10,000 nucleotides of DNA from Rheinheimera sp. (GTDB lineage: Bacteria > Pseudomonadota > Gammaproteobacteria > Enterobacterales > Alteromonadaceae), in NCBI RefSeq assembly GCF_020217005.1, contig NZ_JAIWOI010000117.1, positions 1 to 10,000 of the forward strand, given 5' to 3'. The notes under the pieces were generated by a model. The model was not told the DNA's origin and ran no database searches. It saw nothing but the letters and a program-made list of their open reading frames with translations. Below are positions 1 through 4,893 of the stretch, in pieces. Within the stretch, counting starts at the first letter, position 1, and every line of letters starts with the position of its first letter. A program made the position numbers and the translations under genes.

Positions 1-168
1 CCTTTTATTCGCTTTAAAAGCTTCTGGATTTGCAAACAAAGTGCTGGTTTCAAAGCTTGAACGCTGAATTAAAGCAGGATTGGCCTGGTATTGGCGAATC
101 GCGTAAATACCGGAGAATTCGTTGCCGTGGGTGCCGCCCACTATCGCAACCTTAGCAATTTTAGTCAT
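1..168 (-). CDS. Aspartoacylase / succinylglutamate desuccinylase family protein, 5' part only
   Basis: Partial gene: the first 56 codons are present and the rest lies beyond the left edge. The N-terminus reads MTKIAKVAIVGGTHGNEFSG, followed by a stretch containing FANPEAF. The GGTHGNE motif (residues 11-17) is the zinc-binding HxxE signature (H14, E17) of the M14-like aspartoacylase/AstE family, and the later Asn-Pro stretch matches the family's TNPxA segment. Members hydrolyse N-acyl amino acids such as N-acetylaspartate to acetate plus the amino acid; they are cytoplasmic. The sequence resembles animal-type ASPA more than AstE, but the substrate cannot be fixed from 56 residues. The ATG at 168-166 is supported by a GAGGT ribosome binding site (180-176) seven bases upstream. 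The gene follows bfd on the same strand after 116 bases, probably with its own promoter in the AT-rich gap. Confidence 0.85.
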   Translation of the reverse strand, partial: MTKIAKVAIVGGTHGNEFSGIYAIRQYQANPALIQRSSFETSTLFANPEAFKANKR

Positions 169-227
169 AAGGCTTACCTCAGGAGATGATGGCAACATTA
201 TGCCTAGACATAGCAATAAATGCAGCC

Positions 228-261
228 CATTTAACTTTAAATGCTGATTTTATGCATAAAA
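228..261. promoter_or_regulatory. Two adjacent AT-rich palindromes upstream of the aspartoacylase gene
   Basis: Within the 116-base gap between bfd and the aspartoacylase gene are two perfect palindromes: CATTTAA-CT-TTAAATG (228-243) and TTTTATGCATAAAA (248-261). They are separated by four bases and lie about 60-95 bases upstream of the start codon. They are too AT-rich to be strong RNA terminators, so operator or activator sites are the more natural reading. A CATAAT hexamer on the minus strand (202-197) could be the -10 box, but I see no matching -35, which would fit an activator-dependent promoter. The regulator is unknown; the role is inferred. Confidence 0.35.
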
Positions 262-284
262 ATGAAGAATTGTGCTTAGACTTA

Positions 285-509
285 TTAAGCCGCAGGGCGA
301 GTGTTATTGATCATTAACACCGGTATACGTTGTTGTGAAGCCTGTTTAGATAATGCAGAGTCAAGAATATCGCTGGCCTGACAGACACATTTGCCACATT
401 GAGTGCCTACACCCAAATTTTGTTTCAGCTCACGCATAGAACAAGCACCGGCTTCGACCTGTTGGCGAATGGCTTTATCTGTGACAGCTTTACAAAGACA
501 AACGTACAT
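285..509 (-). CDS. bfd: Bacterioferritin-associated ferredoxin, [2Fe-2S]
   Basis: 74 residues starting MYVCLCKAVTDKAIRQQV, closely matching E. coli Bfd (64 aa). The four cluster ligands are all present: C4, C6, C38 and C41 in the CxC...GxQCGKC arrangement, the Fer2_BFD (BFD-like [2Fe-2S]) domain. In known family members Bfd docks on bacterioferritin and passes electrons that release stored iron as Fe2+ under iron starvation. There is a further cysteine at 43, and the tail after about residue 60 is longer than in E. coli and not conserved. Start: ATG at 509, with AGGTG five bases upstream. No bfr gene is in the window. A promoter with an overlapping Fur-like box lies just upstream, as expected for an iron-repressed bfd. 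Identification is firm. Confidence 0.95.
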   Translation of the reverse strand: MYVCLCKAVTDKAIRQQVEAGACSMRELKQNLGVGTQCGKCVCQASDILDSALSKQASQQRIPVLMINNTRPAA

Positions 510-537
510 AAATGCACCTGCGAATTAAACTGCGTGC

Positions 538-566
538 ATCATAATCTAATCAAGAATGGTTATCAA
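538..566 (-). promoter_or_regulatory. Sigma-70 type promoter of bfd
   Basis: On the minus strand a TTGATA -35 (566-561) and a TATGAT -10 (543-538) are separated by exactly 17 bases; each hexamer matches the consensus at five of six positions. The predicted transcript starts near 531, giving a leader of about 20 bases that contains the AGGTG ribosome binding site. Confidence 0.6.
551..565 (-). promoter_or_regulatory. Putative Fur box over the bfd -35 region
   Basis: The minus strand reads TGATAACCATTCTTG, which matches the 7-1-7 Fur consensus (TGATAATnATTATCA) at 10 of 14 informative positions, with a strong left half-site. It overlaps the -35 element and spacer of the bfd promoter, the correct place for repression by iron-loaded Fur. 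Fur control of bfd is established in several proteobacteria; here it is inferred from the motif. Confidence 0.45.
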
Positions 567-594
567 TAGCTTCGCGGAGAAAATCTAAGTCATA

Positions 595-650
595 AAAATG
601 GGGTCAGATCACATTAGTTATGCGTAACTAATGTGATCTGACCCCATTTT
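595..650. repeat. 56-bp perfect palindrome, family copy 1
   Basis: A 26-base arm (595-620) beginning AAAATGGGGTCAGATCACA is followed by a TGCG loop (621-624) and the exact reverse complement (625-650). The core arm shared with the other two copies is 22 bases (599-620 and 625-646). It lies 7 bases downstream of the DUF2750 stop codon and upstream of the bfd promoter. As RNA from either strand it forms a long GC-capped stem ending in a U-run, so it could act as a bidirectional terminator. Dispersed copies of near-identical sequence point to a REP- or MITE-like element. Confidence 0.9.
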
Positions 651-657
651 AAAACTA

Positions 658-1050
658 TTATTCGTTGTCTTGTGTGGCTTCGATCAGAGTTTCAGCAAAC
701 TCTTCAGGGCCAATCACTACACCTGGTTCCTGTGCATGCGGGAATATAGCTATAGCTAATTCGTCACCGTCTAAACCACTGGTCCATTTGTCTAACCAGG
801 TTGCTATATCTACAGCCTGAGCCTGACACTGAGCCCAGTCGCCATTGATCCATAGTTCTGCTAATTCAGCATGTGGCCATACCGGGATGCAGCGTTCTTC
901 ATCAGCATCAACCAATACAAAACCTTCTTCATCTACCAGGATCCAGATCTTTTCCAGATCGGCCACGGCCTGAATGAAGTAATCGTAACGCTGTTCAGCG
1001 TCCAATAAACTGAGTTTATTTAAATCATCAGCTGTTAATTCGTAGTTCAT
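658..1050 (-). CDS. DUF2750 domain protein
   Basis: 130 residues, acidic, with no signal peptide or membrane segment, so probably cytoplasmic. The sequence fits the DUF2750 family: an N-terminal YDYFIQAVADLEKIWIL block (about residues 22-38), a central LVDADEE plus PVWPHAELAELW block (46-67), a WLDKWTSGLDGD segment (84-95) and a C-terminal hydrophobic/acidic block containing VVIGPEEFAE (110-119). Its length is normal for the family. No biochemical function is established for it and none can be inferred here. Start: ATG at 1050, preceded by AAGGGG at a suitable distance. It lies downstream of a structured gap after the cyclophilin gene and is closed by palindrome copy 1. Probably transcribed alone. 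Confidence 0.85.
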   Translation of the reverse strand: MNYELTADDLNKLSLLDAEQRYDYFIQAVADLEKIWILVDEEGFVLVDADEERCIPVWPHAELAELWINGDWAQCQAQAVDIATWLDKWTSGLDGDELAIAIFPHAQEPGVVIGPEEFAETLIEATQDNE

Positions 1051-1137
1051 TGCTATCCCCTTGGAGCCTGACGGAAAAGGCGCACATAATGACTGAAAAG
1101 ACTGTGATCGACCAGTAAATTCTTTGTGTATAGCTGC

Positions 1138-1179
1138 TGTCCTTATGGCGACGGCGCTTTTAACTGCGCCGTCAGGACA
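1138..1179 (-). terminator. GC-rich hairpin downstream of the cyclophilin gene, possible terminator
   Basis: The arms GACGGCGC (1150-1157) and GCGCCGTC (1166-1173) pair perfectly around an 8-base loop. Outside them TGTCCT (1138-1143) and AGGACA (1174-1179) also pair, leaving a six-base bulge on one side. It begins about 30 bases after the cyclophilin stop. No clear U-run follows on either strand, so it may be a weak or factor-assisted terminator, or an mRNA 3'-end protecting structure. Confidence 0.4.
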
Positions 1180-1208
1180 ACTTCAATTCACTTCAGTATA
1201 GCAAGGCC

Positions 1209-2099
1209 TTATAGTGGTTTTACCTCACGCACTGGCACCTGCGGATAACAAACGTCCATATTACCGTTGCCTTTGTGCTGATAAAACACATGAGTGCGTG
1301 AACGGCGCTCAGCCAGGGCCTGTGAAAACTCTGAACTACTGGTACTCAGCCACTCCAATTGCAGCTGGCGGTCGGGTGCTAAGTCCGATCCCAACCGAGC
1401 CTGCCTGATCGTAGTACGAGCGGCCACTGAACCTATAACGCCACCATCTGCGGTATCACCACGACGGATACGATTGATTGCGTATTGGCCCCAAATCACC
1501 TTACCAAAAGCCGACATATTTTTATCCAGATGGCGTGTCGCCTGCCCCATCATAATTGCAATGTCAGCAACCCCCGTATCAGGCTCATTGGCGCGGGCCA
1601 TATTCACTACACCAGGGCAATGCACCAACCATTCCTGATTTTGCTCGCGAGCAACAGCGAAGCCCTGATTAAATCCTGTTTCCTCAGCTAATAAATCCGG
1701 GCGCTGCACCAATAGGTAAGGATCGCTGTTACGGACTGGCCAACTAAATTCAGCTTTCATAGGTGCGAGCTTGGCTCTGTTGCCCCACTCATGCTCTGGC
1801 ACTCCAAACTGCGCAACAAAACCTTCAATCACCCGATAAAAAGTGACGCCATCATAAAAACCGGCTTTCACCAACTCTTTGACCCTTTTCACGTGCTGTG
1901 GCGCAAATTGAGGTGCTAATAAAATAACAATACGTCCCTGATCAGTTTCCAGATACAGCAGATTGTCCTGTGGCAGCAGTTGCCAGGAAGAATTAACCAC
2001 AGTTGCAGGTGCCGCAGCACTGGCTGAAGGACTTTGCTGTGCCATGACCAGCATCGAATTTAACGCAAGCAACAAAGTACAAACAGATAAAGCTTTCAT
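1209..2099 (-). CDS. Exported cyclophilin-type peptidyl-prolyl isomerase (divergent)
   Basis: 296 residues. Residues 1-20 are a typical Sec signal peptide (positive MK, hydrophobic TLLLALNSMLV, cleavage probably after VMA|QQ), so the product should be periplasmic. A low-complexity Ser/Ala/Pro linker follows (about 22-34), then a cyclophilin fold: VYLET-like strand ahead of DQGRIVI (53-59), FYDGVTFYRVIEGFVAQFG (81-99), and a GVVNMARANEPDTG block corresponding to the family's GxLSMARxxxPNSxGSQFF. The catalytic arginine is kept (R89), but the usual FHR is FYR and the SQFF motif is replaced by ADIAIMMG, so the active site is altered and activity is uncertain. Family role: cis-trans isomerisation of X-Pro bonds in envelope proteins. 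The ATG at 2099 is chosen over the in-frame TTG at 2102 because GGAG (2108-2105) lies five bases before the ATG. Third gene of the MAPEG-yqaA operon. Confidence 0.85.
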   Translation of the reverse strand: MKALSVCTLLLALNSMLVMAQQSPSASAAAPATVVNSSWQLLPQDNLLYLETDQGRIVILLAPQFAPQHVKRVKELVKAGFYDGVTFYRVIEGFVAQFGVPEHEWGNRAKLAPMKAEFSWPVRNSDPYLLVQRPDLLAEETGFNQGFAVAREQNQEWLVHCPGVVNMARANEPDTGVADIAIMMGQATRHLDKNMSAFGKVIWGQYAINRIRRGDTADGGVIGSVAARTTIRQARLGSDLAPDRQLQLEWLSTSSSEFSQALAERRSRTHVFYQHKGNGNMDVCYPQVPVREVKPL

Positions 2100-2118
2100 C
2101 AAATCTCCAACATTCCAT

Positions 2119-2553
2119 TTAAACTGCAGGAAGCATGCTTATCAACACACCATAACGTAATGCTTTGCCAAATCCTACCAGCAGTACAAACCAGACGAAA
2201 GGAACCCTGAGTATCCCGGCCACTAAAGTGAGGGGATCACCTATCACTGGCAGCCAGGCAAACAGCAAGGACACTAAGCCCCAGCGCTGGAATTGATTGC
2301 TGGCTCTGTTAATTTGACCCGCATTAAACATAAACCAGCTTTTGTGCTGAAACCTGAGTAATTGCCGGCCTAAATACCAGTTCAGTAAGGAGCCTGAGGT
2401 ATTAAACACTGTCGCTATACTCCAAAGCAACAGTGTCGGATATCCCTGTTTTATCAGTCCTATGAGCACTAGCTCTGAGCCAAACGGCAGCAAAGTGGCC
2501 GATATAAAAGCGCTAAAGGCCAGACTCAGATAAGGCCAGATTAGATCTGCCAT
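2119..2553 (-). CDS. yqaA: YqaA-type small DedA/SNARE-associated family membrane protein
   Basis: 144 residues, almost the same length as E. coli YqaA (142 aa). Recognisable family features are SAFISATLLPFGSELVLIGL near the N-terminus (residues 14-33), a glycine/asparagine segment followed by LGRQL (61-65), WLPVIGDPLTLVAG in the centre (about 100-113), and GKALRYG near the C-terminus. It is an integral inner-membrane protein with several hydrophobic segments. DedA/YqaA-like proteins are linked to membrane homeostasis and lipid or ion transport, but the exact role of YqaA is not settled. Its ATG shares one base with the TGA of the upstream MAPEG gene (TGATG at 2555-2551), a classic sign of translational coupling. 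The next gene starts 19 bases after its stop. Confidence 0.88.
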   Translation of the reverse strand: MADLIWPYLSLAFSAFISATLLPFGSELVLIGLIKQGYPTLLLWSIATVFNTSGSLLNWYLGRQLLRFQHKSWFMFNAGQINRASNQFQRWGLVSLLFAWLPVIGDPLTLVAGILRVPFVWFVLLVGFGKALRYGVLISMLPAV

Positions 2554-2972
2554 CAGCTATAAAAATAAAGCAGACTTAATCTTAACCAGAACAGCACTAA
2601 CATCAGGGCACCAAAAACATAAACGGCAAAACGCATCCGTACATGGTTAGCGCCAACGTGGATATAAGCGTGGAGCAGACGGCTGACGGCAAATAACCAC
2701 CCCAAAATAACCAGACTAAGATCCGCAACACCAAACTGGAATGCAAAAACCACGGCAAATACATACAACACAGGTAATTGAAACTGGTTATCAAAGTTGC
2801 GGCTGGCGGTAATAACCTTTTCGTTTGCACCAGTCAAATCCATCACCCGGAAGGCTTTGAACGGCAATTCACGGTTTTTGGCCGCTTTAAACCGACGCTT
2901 CCCCATCAGTACCATCATGGCAAGGCTTAATATCACCTGCACCAGCACTGAACCAAATAACAATTTATCCAT
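2553..2972 (-). CDS. MAPEG family membrane protein
   Basis: 139 residues with about four hydrophobic segments (roughly 4-23, 66-83, 86-99, 114-136). The MAPEG hallmarks are present: RNFDNQFQLPVLYV (58-71) and RLLHAYIHVGANHVRMR (98-114). The family includes eukaryotic microsomal glutathione S-transferases and leukotriene C4 synthase; bacterial members are mostly uncharacterised, with glutathione-dependent detoxification as the usual suggestion. The substrate cannot be inferred. Start: ATG at 2972 with AAGGGG upstream. First gene of an operon MAPEG, yqaA, cyclophilin. Only 25 bases separate its start from palindrome copy 2, so its promoter must lie inside or beyond that palindrome. Confidence 0.88.
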   Translation of the reverse strand: MDKLLFGSVLVQVILSLAMMVLMGKRRFKAAKNRELPFKAFRVMDLTGANEKVITASRNFDNQFQLPVLYVFAVVFAFQFGVADLSLVILGWLFAVSRLLHAYIHVGANHVRMRFAVYVFGALMLVLFWLRLSLLYFYS

Positions 2973-2997
2973 TGTTTCCCCTTGAATTCAAAAGCTT

Positions 2998-3053
2998 AAA
3001 ATGGGGTCAGATCACATTAGTTATACGTAACTAATGTGATCTGACCCCATTTT
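2998..3053. repeat. 56-bp perfect palindrome, family copy 2
   Basis: Both 26-base arms (2998-3023 and 3028-3053) are identical to those of copy 1. The only difference is the loop, TACG (3024-3027) instead of TGCG. This copy sits in the divergent spacer between the MAPEG gene (-) and tdk (+), not downstream of a gene. In this copy the loop change creates TATAAC on the minus strand (3025-3020), a -10-like hexamer upstream of the MAPEG gene, but no good -35 accompanies it. Confidence 0.9.
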
Positions 3054-3112
3054 TATGTCGGTAGACAGTGTACGTCAATTGTCTTCTTACTGTCATCTTT
3101 GGCCGTTAGGCT

Positions 3113-3140
3113 ACGACACAGATCGGCTTTTAGTTATACT
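3113..3140 (+). promoter_or_regulatory. Predicted promoter of tdk
   Basis: ACGACA (3113-3118, four of six to the -35 consensus) and TATACT (3135-3140, five of six to the -10) are separated by 16 bases. Transcription would begin near 3147, giving a leader of about 25 bases to the tdk ATG at 3172. No other candidate in 3054-3171 is as good. Confidence 0.45.
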
Positions 3141-3171
3141 GCACTGGACTTTTCATTATGAGACCACGCAG

Positions 3172-3753
3172 ATGGCGCAATTGTATTTTTATTATTCAGC
3201 GATGAACGCAGGTAAGTCGACCTCTTTACTGCAAAGTGCATACAACTATCAGGAAAGAGGCATGACAGTGGCGCTGTTTACCGCTGCTATTGATGACAGA
3301 TTTGGTGTGGGCAAAATCAGCTCGCGCATAGGCTTGTCGATGGACGCGCTGATTTTTGATGCCAATTTTGACTTTATTGACGCTTGCAAAGCGCTGAAAC
3401 AGCAAGGTGCTCTGGATTGCGTACTGATTGATGAAGCTCAGTTTTTATCCAAAGCTCAGGTTAAACAGCTGACCTATGTAGTTGATGATCTGCATGTGCC
3501 GGTACTGGCTTTTGGCTTAAGAACTGACTTTTTAGGTGAAACCTTTGCCGGCAGCCAGGCGCTGCTGGCATGGGCAGATAAGTTAGTAGAACTGAAAACT
3601 GTTTGTCACTGCGGCAGAAAAGCCAACTTTGTAGTGCGGCTGGACGAAAACGGTAAGGCGGCCACTGCAGGTAGCCAGGTGCAGATAGGCGGTAATAATC
3701 AATATGTCTCTATGTGCCGTGCTCACTTTAAAGCGCTGGTCTGGAGGGACTAA
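3172..3753 (+). CDS. tdk: Thymidine kinase
   Basis: 193 residues of the type II (TK1-like) family; E. coli Tdk is 205 aa and starts almost identically ([17 protein letters not shown]). Reaction: thymidine plus ATP gives dTMP, the cytoplasmic thymidine salvage step. Visible motifs are the P-loop SAMNAGKS (9-16), DDRFG (41-45), the DEAQ box with catalytic E88 (87-90), FGLRTDF (114-120), the zinc site C145/C147 with C182/H185, and the lasso loop GGNNQYVS (173-180). The frame stays open back to an ATG at 3055, but the extra 39 codons have no family counterpart and start at the edge of a palindrome, so the ATG at 3172 is used. The C-terminus is about 12 residues shorter than in E. coli, beyond all known active-site residues. 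A glycosyltransferase-like gene follows after 13 bases. Confidence 0.95.
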   Translation: MAQLYFYYSAMNAGKSTSLLQSAYNYQERGMTVALFTAAIDDRFGVGKISSRIGLSMDALIFDANFDFIDACKALKQQGALDCVLIDEAQFLSKAQVKQLTYVVDDLHVPVLAFGLRTDFLGETFAGSQALLAWADKLVELKTVCHCGRKANFVVRLDENGKAATAGSQVQIGGNNQYVSMCRAHFKALVWRD

Positions 3754-3766
3754 CAGGAGTGTGTGG

Positions 3767-4777
3767 ATGCGGGTTTTGTATGGTGTGCAGGCGACAGGCA
3801 ATGGACATATCAGCAGAGCCCGGGCTATGGGCAAGTACCTCAAAGCCGAAGGTGTCCAGGTCGACTTTTTATTTTCTGGCCGACCTGCAGATCAACTCTT
3901 TGATATGCAACAGTTTGGTGACTATCAGGTAAAAACGGGCCTGACTTTTGTAACCGAACAAGGCCATATCAATTATGTAAAAACTGCCCTCAGAGCCAGG
4001 CCTTTAGAACTTTGGCGGGATATCCGCCAATTGGACTGTTCGGCCTATGATCTGGTTCTGACCGACTTTGAACCTGTTACGGCCTGGGCAGCGCGCAGTC
4101 AGAAAAAACCTTCCGTTGCTTTTGGCCATCAGTACGCGTTTTTACATCAGATACCACAAATTCACTCCAACCCGCTAAGCCGCAGTATTTTTAAATATTT
4201 TGCTCCGGCTCAGCAGCAAATAGGTTTGCACTGGCACCATTTTAATCAGCCTGTATTACCCCCTATTGTTGATTTGCAGCCAGCTGTGAATACGGCGGAC
4301 CTGGATAAAGTGCTGGTTTACCTGCCATTTGAAGACCAACAACAGGTGATCCGCTGGCTTCAGCCTTTAACTCAGTATCAGTTTTATTTGTACGGCCCTG
4401 GACTGAGTAAGAGCCAGCATGGCCATATTCAGTGTTCAGGACCTTGCGTCGAAGATTTTAAGCGTGATTTGCTACACTCCAATGCTGTGCTCAGTAACGC
4501 AGGATTTGAATTAGTCAGTGAAGCACTGCAGCTACAAAAACGCATACTGGTAAAGGCGTTACAAGGACAGATGGAGCAAGAATCCAACGCGCTGGCACTG
4601 ACTCAGTTACAGCTAGGGCAAAGCACCAGCAGTTTGAGTACTCAGGTGATTTCAAGCTGGTTAAGTTCTGCGGAAACAGGCCATAAAGTGCAATACGCTA
4701 ATGTGGCTTTAGCCTTAGCTAAGTGGATCCGTGCCGGGGCCTGCCCCGGTGAATTACAGCAACTTAATTTATGGTGA
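3767..4777 (+). CDS. MJ1255/VC2487-type glycosyltransferase-like protein
   Basis: 336 residues, no signal peptide or clear membrane segment. The N-terminus MRVLYGVQATGNGHISRARA carries the glycine-rich ATGNGH loop (residues 9-14), placed as in MurG-like GT-B enzymes. LVLTDFEPVTAWAA (97-110) closes the first domain, and SNAGFELVSEAL (243-254) in the C-terminal half matches the nucleotide-sugar binding region of GT-B folds. This pattern fits the MJ1255/VC2487 family (Glyco_trans_1_3 type), whose donor and acceptor are unknown. The ATG at 3767 is chosen because AGGAG (3755-3759) is seven bases upstream; the frame is open further back, but that part lies inside tdk. Thirteen bases after tdk on the same strand, so probably cotranscribed, although no functional link to thymidine salvage is apparent. 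Confidence 0.82.
   Translation: MRVLYGVQATGNGHISRARAMGKYLKAEGVQVDFLFSGRPADQLFDMQQFGDYQVKTGLTFVTEQGHINYVKTALRARPLELWRDIRQLDCSAYDLVLTDFEPVTAWAARSQKKPSVAFGHQYAFLHQIPQIHSNPLSRSIFKYFAPAQQQIGLHWHHFNQPVLPPIVDLQPAVNTADLDKVLVYLPFEDQQQVIRWLQPLTQYQFYLYGPGLSKSQHGHIQCSGPCVEDFKRDLLHSNAVLSNAGFELVSEALQLQKRILVKALQGQMEQESNALALTQLQLGQSTSSLSTQVISSWLSSAETGHKVQYANVALALAKWIRAGACPGELQQLNLW
4734..4749 (+). other. GC-rich hairpin inside the 3' end of the glycosyltransferase-like gene
   Basis: CCGGGG (4734-4739) and CCCCGG (4744-4749) pair perfectly around a CCTG loop, ending 28 bases before the stop and encoding part of RAGACPGEL. A second hairpin, CAGCCA (4783-4788)/TGGCTG (4794-4799), follows just after the stop. 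Neither is followed by a U-run. Together they may slow or end transcription before the response regulator gene, but this is weakly supported. Confidence 0.35.
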
Positions 4778-4839
4778 AGGCGCAGCCACACTCTGGCTGG
4801 CCCTATGATCGCAATTTAAGTTCAATATTCTTACGAGCG

Positions 4840-4872
4840 CAGTCGCTTTGTGTTGTGATAGGCTAGCGACTG
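4840..4872. promoter_or_regulatory. Inverted repeat upstream of the response regulator gene
   Basis: CAGTCGCT (4840-4847) and AGCGACTG (4865-4872) are perfect inverted copies separated by 17 bases, ending 21 bases before the GTG start. The spacing would place two half-sites of a dimeric regulator about 2.4 helical turns apart (centre to centre 25 bases). If transcribed it could instead form a leader hairpin. I see no strong -35/-10 pair in this gap. Confidence 0.35.
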
Positions 4873-4893
4873 TTAGTGTGAGAGTTGAGCTAA

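Noticed and set aside
599..646. CRP binding site within the palindromes (TCACA and TGTGA present)
   Set aside because: The half-sites are in the wrong order and 18 bases apart (TCACA-N18-TGTGA), not TGTGA-N6-TCACA.
2603..2830. 75-codon minus-strand open frame inside the MAPEG gene
   Set aside because: It is an alternative frame of a gene whose own frame carries clear MAPEG motifs and translational coupling to yqaA.
3055..3171. N-terminal extension of thymidine kinase by 39 codons from an upstream ATG
   Set aside because: The extension has no family counterpart, begins at the edge of palindrome copy 2, and would span the predicted promoter. The ATG at 3172 gives the canonical [16 protein letters not shown] start.
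3704..3766. Earlier start of the glycosyltransferase-like gene inside tdk
   Set aside because: The residues are an out-of-frame reading of the conserved tdk 3' end. The ATG at 3767 has an AGGAG site at the right distance and begins at the conserved MRVLYGVQ.
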